Of a stretch of DNA of 22,916 nucleotides, positions 1 through 7,414 are shown piece by piece (position 1 is the stretch's first letter; each line of letters starts with the position of its first letter). The notes under the pieces were generated by a model that saw only the letters and a program-made list of their open reading frames with translations, was not told where the DNA came from and ran no database searches. Origin of the DNA: Cytophagales bacterium (GTDB lineage: Bacteria; Bacteroidota; Bacteroidia; Cytophagales; MED-G16); the NCBI GenBank assembly GCA_029940715.1, contig JAPYTU010000021.1, forward strand, positions 1 to 22,916. The letters run 5' to 3'. The translations under genes and the position numbers were made by a program.

Positions 1-425
1 GATTTATATCTATAATTTGGAAATTCCATTGATATATTGAAATTAACAAATGCCTCATTATCATCAATTTTAAAATAATTTAAGAAAGATTGATCTATTT
101 TTTTTCTAAAAATTAATTTAGAAGGATCTTCCTGAGTTAACGTTATTTTTTTTGAAGATGCATCTAGTCTATCAGTAACATCAAAGGTCTGAAAGTTTGG
201 ACTATCCCATCCTGTGTATTTTCTTTTAACTTCAACTTTGTCAAGATTGATAGTTATTGATTCTGATTTAAGCTCATCAAAAGTATAATATTTTAATAAA
301 GAGTCAACTTCTAAAACAATTTCAATAGAATCATTTACATCTAATCTCTTACCAGGATTTATTTTTAGTGTTTGTGAAAATGAAAATAATGGAATAAATA
401 AAAGTAATAATATATGTTTTTTCAT
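1..425 (-). CDS. Secreted protein of unknown function, partial (3' end beyond the left edge)
   Basis: The reading frame is open from an ATG at 425-423 to the window edge, about 141 codons with no stop, so the C-terminus is missing. The N-terminus reads MKKHILLLLFIPLFSFSQ, a clear Sec signal peptide with probable cleavage just before or after the Gln, as is common in flavobacterial secreted proteins. The mature part is rich in charged and beta-prone stretches (TLKINPGKRLDVNDSIEI; YTGWDSPNFQTFDVTDRL) and has no transmembrane segment, which suggests a periplasmic or surface protein. I do not recognise the family and assign no function. It starts 2 bases after the stop of the DUF3127 gene and is probably co-transcribed with it. 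Confidence is high that it is coding and exported, but its role is unknown. Confidence 0.75.
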   Translation of the reverse strand, partial: MKKHILLLLFIPLFSFSQTLKINPGKRLDVNDSIEIVLEVDSLLKYYTFDELKSESITINLDKVEVKRKYTGWDSPNFQTFDVTDRLDASSKKITLTQEDPSKLIFRKKIDQSFLNYFKIDDNEAFVNFNISMEFPNYRYK

Positions 426-427
426 TA

Positions 428-775
428 TTAAAATGGTAGATCTTCTCCTGAATCTTGATTAGTATCTTCAGCTTGGTTTTCTTGGTTTATACCATCGTTA
501 TCTGTCTCTATTTTCCAACCCTGTATAGCATTGAAATATTTAATAATTCCTTCTTTGTCTTCCCACTTTCTTCCTTTTATGTTGATTAGAACATTTATTT
601 CATCTCCTATATTAAGACTATCTAGGAGCGTAACTTTATCTTGAATAAGTTCAACTTTTATATATTCAGGATATTCAGGATTTTTATTATCTTGAATAAT
701 AAACTCTCTTTTCTTAAATGTTTCACTTATTTGGATAGTATCAAAAATTTCTATTAATTTTCCTTGTATATTCAT
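428..775 (-). CDS. DUF3127 family protein with SSB-like acidic C-terminal tip
   Basis: This is a 115-residue protein matching the DUF3127 family that is widespread in Bacteroidota. Recognisable parts are the start MNIQGKLIEIFDTIQ, the FKKREFII strand, VELIQDKVTLLD, and the INIKGRKWEDKEGIIKYFN / IQGWKIE segment. The core (about residues 1-90) looks like a small beta barrel, possibly an OB-type fold. It is followed by a low-complexity acidic linker (about 91-110) and the ending GEDLPF. That layout, a core plus an acidic linker plus a D-D/E-x-P-F tip, resembles single-stranded DNA-binding protein, whose tip recruits partner proteins. The fold and tip function are inference. The start is secure because it matches the family N-terminus. 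Its ATG directly abuts the ATG of a plus-strand small ORF, and the secreted-protein gene follows 2 bases after its stop. Confidence 0.85.
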   Translation of the reverse strand: MNIQGKLIEIFDTIQISETFKKREFIIQDNKNPEYPEYIKVELIQDKVTLLDSLNIGDEINVLINIKGRKWEDKEGIIKYFNAIQGWKIETDNDGINQENQAEDTNQDSGEDLPF

Positions 776-925
776 ATGTCTAAGTCTAAAAAATTATTTG
801 TATTTTTTATTATTATTTACATTATAATAATGTTCTTTATTTTGTATGATTTTTCAAAAAAATCTATTGCACCTTGGAAAAAAACCAAAATCAGTCAAGA
901 ACTTAGTTTTAAGTTAATTCATTAA
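776..925 (+). CDS. Candidate small single-pass membrane protein (49 aa)
   Basis: The ATG at 776 opens a 49-codon ORF ending at TAA 923-925. The protein begins MSKSKKLFVFFIIIYIIIMF, giving a basic N-terminus, one hydrophobic helix (about residues 7-24) and a short polar, basic tail containing the motif APWKKTK. The positive residues before the helix and the PW motif after it look like a real small membrane protein, not random AT-rich coding. Without it, this stretch between two minus-strand genes would be an unexplained 130-base gap. Against it, there is no visible ribosome binding site or TAnnTTTG element upstream, and its start codon abuts the DUF3127 start with no spacer. It overlaps the 3' end of the deoxynucleoside kinase gene by 17 bases. 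Function unknown. Confidence 0.45.
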   Translation: MSKSKKLFVFFIIIYIIIMFFILYDFSKKSIAPWKKTKISQELSFKLIH

Positions 926-1535
926 TTTTAGTTTCGATTATATTATAAATATTTTTTAAATCTTTAGAATTTTTGATAAAATCTTTATTTGTAACATCAA
1001 TAATTAATAGATTTTTATTTGCATAATGTTTTATCCAATTCTCGTAGTAATTATTCAAATTTTTTAAATATTCAGTGTTTATGTTTTTTTCAAATTTTCT
1101 GTTTCTTTTTTTTATGTTATTAACAATATTATTTATGTTTTTATTTCTAATATAAATTAATAAGTCAGGTACTTTGACATACTCAAGAATTGTATTGTAT
1201 AGTCTTTTATAGTTTTCAAATTCTCTTTTTAATAAGATTCCTGAATCAAATAAATTTTTTGTAAAAACCTCATAATCTTCATATATAGATCTATCTTGAA
1301 TTATAGTACTATTAGTTTTTGATATATTTTGTATTTGTTTAAATCTACTGTTTAGAAAAAAAATTTGAAGATGAAATGACCAATTTTTCATCGATTTATA
1401 AAAATCATCTAAATATGGATTGTTATCGACTTCTTCAAGAAGAATTTTCCAGTTATATTTTTTTGCTAATTTTTCTGCTAATGTTGTTTTTCCAACACCT
1501 ATATTTCCTGAAATTACTATATGTTTTAATTTCAT
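909..1535 (-). CDS. Deoxynucleoside kinase
   Basis: This 208-residue protein belongs to the dNK / deoxyguanosine-deoxyadenosine kinase family, which phosphorylates deoxyribonucleosides with ATP for dNTP salvage in the cytoplasm. The P-loop GNIGVGKTT is at residues 10-18. The catalytic acidic pair EE at 34-35 is followed by the substrate-pocket segment (NNPYLDDFY, NWSFHLQIFFLNSRF), and the DRS motif is at 81-83 (QDRSIYEDYEVF). An arginine-rich lid segment (KKRNRKFEKN) lies near residue 145. Length is normal for the bacterial family. The start codon overlaps the receptor gene's stop as TAATG, so translation is probably coupled. The exact base preference (dG, dA or broad) cannot be read from the sequence. 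Its 3' end overlaps the convergent small ORF at 776-925. Confidence 0.9.
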   Translation of the reverse strand: MKLKHIVISGNIGVGKTTLAEKLAKKYNWKILLEEVDNNPYLDDFYKSMKNWSFHLQIFFLNSRFKQIQNISKTNSTIIQDRSIYEDYEVFTKNLFDSGILLKREFENYKRLYNTILEYVKVPDLLIYIRNKNINNIVNNIKKRNRKFEKNINTEYLKNLNNYYENWIKHYANKNLLIIDVTNKDFIKNSKDLKNIYNIIETKINELT

Positions 1536-3937
1536 TAAAAAGACATGTTTAATCCAATGTTAAAATTTCTTCCTGGCGCACTAATTCCTGATGAGTAACT
1601 TCTATAGTGTACATCAAAAATATTTTCACATGAAAAATTAATTTTAGCTAAATAGTTTATGTTGTAAATAAATGAAATATTATTAGTTAACCAAGTTGGA
1701 GAACCATCTTTAGTATATAGGTATAATTTATTTAATTCAATAGGAGAAAAATTAGAAATATCTTTTTTTCCATTATAATTAATATAATAACTCACTTTAA
1801 TATTTCTTTTTGTAAAATTTACACTTGTTTGACCAAATATTGGAGAGGAGTGCCTAAGAGGAAGTTTCGTTGAAAGGTCTTTAGATTGGTTAAATGAGAC
1901 TGATGATTTTAAATTTAAATTATTATTTATTTTATAATTTATCATATAACTAAAACCAAAAACATATGCTTTTCCAGAATTTTTTAAAGTTTGTACTTTA
2001 CTTAAACTACCATCGTACATAATTGAGTCTACTCCATCAAAAGTTCCATTGGATCGTATAATTGCATTATTTAAATTAGTATAATAGATGGATCCATTAA
2101 ATTCGATATTCTGTTTTCTTGATATAAAGTTTATTTCAAAATTATTTGCATATTCAGGATTTAGTTCTACGTTTGGAACAATAATATTACCAGGTTCTGA
2201 ATCAAAAATTTTTCCAACATCATCTAAGTTAGGTGAACGAAATCCGTTAGAATAGAGAAATTTTAAAGATGAATTTTTTGAATAGTTATAAATTAAACCA
2301 AAACTACCACTAATTGATGATGTATTTATTTCAACTTCTGAGAAAGGAAAATTAAAAAAATCACTAGAAATTTTTGACTTTAAATTGGTTTTAGTTCCTC
2401 TAATTCCAAAATTATAATTCAGCTTTTTATTGGTTTTTTTATAAGATAAATAAATAGAGTTTATTAAGAAGTTAGTGCCTCCATCAGGATATCTTGTTGA
2501 TATTTTTTTTTCTTCATTTGTGTTTATATTTTGTTCAAAAGCATTTGAATTTATTTTATTACTATATAATTCATAACCATAAAAAAATTCTTTTCCATTT
2601 TTTTTCTTATCAAAATCTAAATTCAAGGAGTTGACATCAACTTTTTCTATTCTATTTTTAATATATAAATCATTAAATTTTCTTGAAATTCTACTTTCTT
2701 CTATGTTTTGTTTTGAAATATTTAATTTAAAAGCATCAAAGAATTTATTTTTTATAAAGTATTTGAGTTCAATTTTATTCATTAGAAATAAATTTGGTCC
2801 ATAGTACCACTCAGCATATTTAGGTGTTAGTAAGTCGTCATAAAGAGTTAATCTGTCATACCTTGGAATATTTGATGATTTAGAATAATAGAGTCCGTAA
2901 ATTAAGTTAATATCATCATTTATTTTATAGTTTATTTTTTGGATAAAGTTATTTTGTGAATAGTTACTGAATTTTTGAATGTTATGGTCAGTGTTGTTAA
3001 TGGTTTCATCAATATTTTTTACGTAATTTCTCTTAACATATTCAGTTCTTTTACCAAAGTTTTTGTATTTATTTTTTCTTTTCGATCCACTTCTTAAATC
3101 ATCAAAATTGCTAAATGAAAAACTTGTCATGCTTGCTATATTTTTTAATCCTATATTAAGAAATAAGTTATAATGTTTTGATTTACTGGATGAATTATAT
3201 TGAATGTTTTGAGAACCATTAATTTTTATTTTATTATAAATATTAAATTTTGGATCTTTTATTTTAAAGTTTATTGCTCCACCAATAGCATCACTTCCAT
3301 ACATTACTGAAGCTGGCCCATATAGAATTTCAACACCTTCTAGAATATTTGGATCTATTGATATTATATTATGAATATTTCCACTTCTAAATATTGCATT
3401 ATTCATTCTTATACCATCTAATGACAATAATATTCTGTTTGCTGAAAATCCTCTTATCATTGGGCTTCCTCCTCCTAGTTGGCTTTTTTGAACAAAAATT
3501 TCACCTGTTTTTTCAAGTAGATCTGCAGATGTTTGAGGAGATAGTTCTTTTATTTTGTTTTCAGAGATATTAAGAATTTTATTACTTACATCAGTTAAAT
3601 TTTCACTCCACTTATTTACTGAAAAAACTATTTCATTGATACTAATTATTTTTTCAAATAGAATTATATTTTTTTGTTTAACTATCTCGGATTTGATTTT
3701 TATAGTGCTATCAAAAGTTGGGTGTTGAATTACTATGCTATCTCTATTTTCAAATATTGACAAATCTACTTCACCATTAAAATTTGAAAAAATACCCTTT
3801 GAAAGGTCTTTTTTATAAAAGCTTACATTATAAATAGGTTCTTTATTATTGTCAACTACATACACTTTTTGTGAAAGAATTGGATTGCTTATAAAATAGA
3901 ATAAGGTAATTAATAATTTTATTATATGTTTTTCCAT
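1535..3937 (-). CDS. TonB-dependent outer membrane receptor, heme/siderophore-receptor-like
   Basis: This is an 800-residue outer membrane importer driven by TonB. The signal peptide covers about residues 1-22 (KLLITLFYFISNPILSQ). A short carboxypeptidase-regulatory-like beta domain (about 23-100) carries the pattern NNKEPIYNVSFY and FSNFNGEVDLS. The plug domain (about 115-230) contains SQLGGGSPMIRGFSANR, LSLDGIRMNNAIFRSG and EILYGPASVMYGSDAIGGAI. That combination is typical of the TonB-dependent heme/hemoglobin-type receptors of Bacteroidota. The rest is a beta barrel ending in FNIGLNMSF with a C-terminal Phe, as expected for BAM-assembled proteins. The ligand is not certain: heme or an iron chelate is the default by similarity, but the gene sits between two kinase genes. 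It overlaps the ROK gene by 16 bases upstream and the dNK gene by 1 base downstream. Confidence 0.92.
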   Translation of the reverse strand: MEKHIIKLLITLFYFISNPILSQKVYVVDNNKEPIYNVSFYKKDLSKGIFSNFNGEVDLSIFENRDSIVIQHPTFDSTIKIKSEIVKQKNIILFEKIISINEIVFSVNKWSENLTDVSNKILNISENKIKELSPQTSADLLEKTGEIFVQKSQLGGGSPMIRGFSANRILLSLDGIRMNNAIFRSGNIHNIISIDPNILEGVEILYGPASVMYGSDAIGGAINFKIKDPKFNIYNKIKINGSQNIQYNSSSKSKHYNLFLNIGLKNIASMTSFSFSNFDDLRSGSKRKNKYKNFGKRTEYVKRNYVKNIDETINNTDHNIQKFSNYSQNNFIQKINYKINDDINLIYGLYYSKSSNIPRYDRLTLYDDLLTPKYAEWYYGPNLFLMNKIELKYFIKNKFFDAFKLNISKQNIEESRISRKFNDLYIKNRIEKVDVNSLNLDFDKKKNGKEFFYGYELYSNKINSNAFEQNINTNEEKKISTRYPDGGTNFLINSIYLSYKKTNKKLNYNFGIRGTKTNLKSKISSDFFNFPFSEVEINTSSISGSFGLIYNYSKNSSLKFLYSNGFRSPNLDDVGKIFDSEPGNIIVPNVELNPEYANNFEINFISRKQNIEFNGSIYYTNLNNAIIRSNGTFDGVDSIMYDGSLSKVQTLKNSGKAYVFGFSYMINYKINNNLNLKSSVSFNQSKDLSTKLPLRHSSPIFGQTSVNFTKRNIKVSYYINYNGKKDISNFSPIELNKLYLYTKDGSPTWLTNNISFIYNINYLAKINFSCENIFDVHYRSYSSGISAPGRNFNIGLNMSF

Positions 3938-4863
3938 ACCAAAGCTGCTGATCCTAATATAGTAGAATCTTTTTCTTTAAGTGCTGATAATAAAATTTTA
4001 ACTTTATTTTGATAGAATGGAAGTAAATTTTCATTAAATGATTTTTTTGTAGGTTTCATTATCCAATCGCCAGAGTTTGTTAGTCCTCCAGTGAGTATTA
4101 TAGCTTCTGGTTGACTAAAAGTCACAAAATTAGCCAATGACTTACCGAGTATCTTTCCAGTGTATTCGTAAGCTTTGATTGCTATAAAATCATTATTTTC
4201 TGCAGCTTTCGTTATATCTTCACCATGCAAGTCTTTGAATGCTATTCCTCTAAAAACACTATCATTCATATATTTAGATAACATGTACATTATTGTTCTT
4301 TTAATACCTGTTGCTGAAACATAAGCTTCAAGTCCGCCTTTAACTCCAAGTCCTGTTAATCTCCCTTCACTATTATTAATAGAAAAATGTCCTAATTCAG
4401 CTGCAAAACCGTCATATCCTTCAACTAATTTACCATTACTTACGATTCCGCTCCCAAGACCTGTACCTAATGTTATAACTATGAAGTCTTTTAAATTTTT
4501 AGCATTACCATACATCATTTCACCAATTGCTGCACAATTAGCATCATTAGATAAAAAAACAGGTAGATTTATTTTTTTTTTAAGGTTTTCAACAAGATTT
4601 AAATTACCAGACCAGTTAAGGTTAGCAGGTGTTTCAATAGTACCATTTTTTGAAGCATTTGGTGCACCAATACCAACACCTAAAATTTCAATATTATCAC
4701 TAGCAATTTTATTGATAGAAGAATGTATTTTATCTATGTATGATGAAAAATCTATATATTCTTTTGTTCTAAACGATATTTTTTTTAAACAATTTGCATC
4801 TTTAGAAACTATTCCAATTTTTGTAATTGTTCCTCCAATATCAATTCCAATTACATTTTTCAT
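3922..4863 (-). CDS. ROK family sugar kinase (glucokinase-like), cysteine cluster absent
   Basis: This 313-residue protein has the ROK kinase layout. The phosphate-1 motif DIGGTITKIGIV begins at residue 8, GVGIGAPN follows near 63, the catalytic Asp is in SNDANCAAIGE (D107), and the ATP motif TLGTGLGSGI lies at 131-140. GELGH-type sequence ends at H159. In most ROK proteins the following segment is a zinc site of the form GxxCxCGxxGCxE. Here the segment is GRLTGLGVKGGLEAY with no cysteine, so the zinc site is lost or built differently, while the GLEAY end and the SATGIKRT continuation are kept. Function is probably phosphorylation of a hexose or N-acylhexosamine; the substrate cannot be told. 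The start overlaps the msrB stop as ATGA and the 3' end overlaps the receptor gene. Confidence 0.88.
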   Translation of the reverse strand: MKNVIGIDIGGTITKIGIVSKDANCLKKISFRTKEYIDFSSYIDKIHSSINKIASDNIEILGVGIGAPNASKNGTIETPANLNWSGNLNLVENLKKKINLPVFLSNDANCAAIGEMMYGNAKNLKDFIVITLGTGLGSGIVSNGKLVEGYDGFAAELGHFSINNSEGRLTGLGVKGGLEAYVSATGIKRTIMYMLSKYMNDSVFRGIAFKDLHGEDITKAAENNDFIAIKAYEYTGKILGKSLANFVTFSQPEAIILTGGLTNSGDWIMKPTKKSFNENLLPFYQNKVKILLSALKEKDSTILGSAALVWKNI

Positions 4864-5222
4864 TTTTTAGTAAAATTTAAAATCTTTGAATTAACACAAT
4901 ATCTTTTTCCAGTATATTTTGGTCCATCATCAAATAAATGACCTAAATGTCCATTGCAATTATAACAAATAACTTCTGTTCTTTTCATACTATAAGAATA
5001 ATCAATTTTTGTTTTTACTGATTTAGAATTATGCACATTATAGAAGCTTGGCCATCCTGAACCTGAGTCATATTTTTCTTTTGAAGAAAACAATGTATTT
5101 TCACATCCCATACAAGAATATAGACCATCCTCTTTATTATGAAGTAACTTACCAGAAAAGGCAGGTTCAGTTCCTTTTTTTCTTAAAATATGTATTTGTT
5201 TTGTATTAAGTGATTTTTTCAT
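4860..5222 (-). CDS. msrB: Peptide-methionine (R)-S-oxide reductase
   Basis: MsrB reduces methionine-R-sulfoxide in proteins and is usually recycled by thioredoxin. The 120-residue protein shows the full single-domain pattern. Zinc cysteines are in CMGC (37, 40) and CYNC (86, 89), the signature SGSGWPSF is at 53-60, HLGHLFDDGP is at 92-101, and the catalytic Cys109 is in RYCVNS. The position that carries a resolving cysteine in some MsrB enzymes (SGCGWPSF) is serine here, so regeneration would need another cysteine or direct reduction of the sulfenate. There is no signal peptide, so it is cytosolic. It is the first gene of the leftward operon and its stop overlaps the ROK start. A TATATTTG promoter element lies 9 bases before the start codon. 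trxB is present at 16119. Confidence 0.95.
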   Translation of the reverse strand: MKKSLNTKQIHILRKKGTEPAFSGKLLHNKEDGLYSCMGCENTLFSSKEKYDSGSGWPSFYNVHNSKSVKTKIDYSYSMKRTEVICYNCNGHLGHLFDDGPKYTGKRYCVNSKILNFTKK

Positions 5223-5231
5223 AATTTAACG

Positions 5232-5239
5232 CAAATATA
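5232..5239 (-). promoter_or_regulatory. Candidate -7 promoter element for the msrB operon
   Basis: On the minus strand the sequence is TATATTTG followed by CGTTA, a perfect match to the Bacteroidota -7 consensus TAnnTTTG. It lies 9 bases before the msrB ATG. Taking the element's G as about -4 puts the transcript start near 5228, a leader of only about 6 bases. No TTTG -33 element is seen at a 18-21 base spacing, so the call rests on the -7 box and its position. Confidence 0.45.
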
Positions 5240-5288
5240 AATCTCAAAATTATTAATATTGATAAACTAACACTCTTTATAATCTAAA

Positions 5289-6368
5289 ATGAAAGTATCA
5301 GGTAATGCAATTGTATTAACAAATGGTAAGTTTGATACAAAATCAGCAAAAACTGCCCATGGTTTAATTAGGGGTTCTAAAAGATTTATCATAAAATCTG
5401 TCATTGATGATAATTTCCATGCAAAATATGTTCATAGTAATAAGCATGGAAATGTATTTATGTCTAGCACTAAAAGTAATATACCAGTATTTAAAAATGT
5501 AAAATCTTTTTTAGAAGCTGGAATTGATGTTAATTATTGTATAATAGGTGTGGCTTCTGCAGGAGGAATCTTACCTGAAGAAATGAGAGATGATGTGATT
5601 TTAGCTTTAAATAATAATATTTCTATTATTAATGGTCTTCATTCTATATTAAATTATGATTCTCAGCTTAAGATAATAGCAGATAAAAATAATGTTAAAA
5701 TACATGATGTAAGAGTATCAAAATCTAGAGATCAACTAAGCTTTTGGTCTGGAAAAATTTATGATGTTAAATCACCAAAAATAGTAGTTTTGGGTACTGA
5801 CTGTGGGTTAGGGAAGAGGACTACTGCTAAATTAATAGTTGAGAATTTAGAAAAAAATAAAATTACTGCTGATATGATTTATACTGGACAAACTGGTTGG
5901 ATGCAAGGTTGGGAATATGGATTTATTTTTGATTCTACACTTAATGATTTTGTTTCTGGTGAACTAGAAAAATCTATTTATCAATGTTATAAAGATAAAA
6001 AACCAGACTTCATATTAATAGAAGGGCAGGCTGCACTAAGAAATCCTTCAGGTCCTTGTGGTAGCGAGTTTTTAATTTCTGCTGATGTTGATGGTGTTAT
6101 CTTGCAACATTCTCCAAAAAGAAAGTATTTTGATGGTTGGCAACATGTTGATGCGATAATGCCTTCTATTGATTCAGAGGTAGAATTAATTAAGTCATAC
6201 GGTAAAGAGGTTATTGCTATTACTCTCAACACTCAAGGAATGACAGATCAAGAAAAAATATTTCACAAAAAATTAATAGCTACTGATTTAAATATTCCTG
6301 TTTTTTTACCTATTGATGAGGGGATGGATGGAATAGTTGAAATTTTAAAAAATAAATATGGTAATTGA
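5289..6368 (+). CDS. DUF1611 family protein, DgcN-like (putative D-glutamate N-acetyltransferase)
   Basis: This 359-residue cytosolic protein has a short N-terminal Rossmann-like domain (about 1-150, with IIGVASAGGILPEEM near 86-100). A DUF1611 C-terminal domain follows, with a P-loop-like GTDCGLGKRTT at 169-179, YTGQTGWMQGWEYG near 198, and IEGQAALRNPSGP near 244. Members of this family in marine bacteria (DgcN) have been described as D-glutamate N-acetyltransferases acting with a dipeptide-epimerase-like racemase (DgcA) in D-glutamate breakdown. The next gene here is exactly such an epimerase, overlapping by 11 bases, which supports that role. The specific reaction in this organism is inference, and a murein-peptide role is the main alternative. 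The gene is divergent from msrB across a 66-base gap and leads the plus-strand unit to 8692. Confidence 0.85.
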   Translation: MKVSGNAIVLTNGKFDTKSAKTAHGLIRGSKRFIIKSVIDDNFHAKYVHSNKHGNVFMSSTKSNIPVFKNVKSFLEAGIDVNYCIIGVASAGGILPEEMRDDVILALNNNISIINGLHSILNYDSQLKIIADKNNVKIHDVRVSKSRDQLSFWSGKIYDVKSPKIVVLGTDCGLGKRTTAKLIVENLEKNKITADMIYTGQTGWMQGWEYGFIFDSTLNDFVSGELEKSIYQCYKDKKPDFILIEGQAALRNPSGPCGSEFLISADVDGVILQHSPKRKYFDGWQHVDAIMPSIDSEVELIKSYGKEVIAITLNTQGMTDQEKIFHKKLIATDLNIPVFLPIDEGMDGIVEILKNKYGN

Positions 6369-7413
6369 TAACATTGAAATAGAATTAGCTGACATAAAAC
6401 TTACTAGACCCTATACTATAGCGTATAAGACTACATCATCTATAAAAAATATTTTTATAAAAATTATTTTAAAAAATGGTGTATTTGGTCTGGGATCTTC
6501 AAATGTATCTAAATATGTTGTAGGATTAGATACAACTGAGTCTTACAAAAATGCTGTTGATTTTAAAAATGAATTAATAGGAAAAAACATTACTTATTTA
6601 ATAGGTAATATTGATAAAATTGAAAATCAGTTCATTAATGATCCAGGTTCAAAAGCAGCATATAACATTGCTCTTTATGATACTTTCTGTAAATCGCTAA
6701 ATATTTCACTTGGATCTTTTCTTGGGAGGGTTATACCAGAATTACCAACATCAATTACAGTTGGAATTAAAAATATTGATGAAACGATAGAAGAAATTAA
6801 TGAATATTATTCCTCTGGTTTTAGGTATATAAAAATTAAGCTAGGGGACAAGATTGATTATGATATTGAAAGAATTACTAAGATTAATGAGAAATTTGGT
6901 AGTGATATTAAAATTAGAATTGATGCTAATCAGGGATGGTCACTTGATGATACCATAAAATTTTGTGATGAGACAAAAGGTGTTGAACTAATTGAGCAAC
7001 CCATAAGTGTTGATAACACTCAGCAACTTTTAAAATTACCTGATAGTGTAAAAGAAATTATTGCTCTTGATGAGAGTCTTGTCTCTTACGAGGATGCTAT
7101 AAAATACTCTCAGAATAATTACGGTAAAATTTTTAATATTAAACTTATGAAGTGTGGTGGAATCACTTCTGGAAGAAAAATAGCTAATGTTGCTTTATTA
7201 AATGATATTGATCTTATGTGGGGATGTAACGATGAGAGTATAATAAGTATTTCTGCTGCATTAAATGCTGCTCTTTCATTTCATAACACAAAATATTTAG
7301 ATTTGGATGGTAGTTTAGATTTAACTAAAGACTTAGTTACTGGCGGTTTTAATTTAATAGATGGCATAATGAAACCAATTGATAAACCAGGTTTAGGTGT
7401 TAAATTAATTTAG
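6358..7413 (+). CDS. Dipeptide epimerase / N-acetyl-glutamate racemase-like, enolase superfamily
   Basis: This 351-residue protein of the mandelate racemase/enolase superfamily groups with L-Ala-D/L-Glu epimerases (AEE) and DgcA. A capping domain (about 1-125) precedes the TIM barrel. Catalytic and metal residues are all visible: the KxK pair K159/K161 in YIKIKLG, metal ligands D189 (RIDANQGW), E213 (LIEQP) and D238 (ALDES), and the opposing lysine in KLMKCGG (about 262-268). A DLD triplet at 315-317 matches the DxD substrate-binding motif of dipeptide epimerases. It therefore probably racemises a Glu-type residue in L-Ala-D-Glu or N-acetyl-Glu. The 11-base overlap with the DUF1611 gene implies translational coupling. 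The following serine-hydrolase gene begins 1 base after its stop. Confidence 0.9.
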   Translation: MVIDNIEIELADIKLTRPYTIAYKTTSSIKNIFIKIILKNGVFGLGSSNVSKYVVGLDTTESYKNAVDFKNELIGKNITYLIGNIDKIENQFINDPGSKAAYNIALYDTFCKSLNISLGSFLGRVIPELPTSITVGIKNIDETIEEINEYYSSGFRYIKIKLGDKIDYDIERITKINEKFGSDIKIRIDANQGWSLDDTIKFCDETKGVELIEQPISVDNTQQLLKLPDSVKEIIALDESLVSYEDAIKYSQNNYGKIFNIKLMKCGGITSGRKIANVALLNDIDLMWGCNDESIISISAALNAALSFHNTKYLDLDGSLDLTKDLVTGGFNLIDGIMKPIDKPGLGVKLI

Positions 7414-7414
7414 A

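Noticed and set aside
4481..4870. 129-codon plus-strand ORF
   Set aside because: It lies wholly antisense to the N-terminal half of the ROK kinase and msrB junction, has no family resemblance, and is explained as a shadow of a well-supported coding frame.
5987..6232. 81-codon minus-strand ORF
   Set aside because: It is antisense to the conserved C-terminal part of the DUF1611 gene, with no independent signal.
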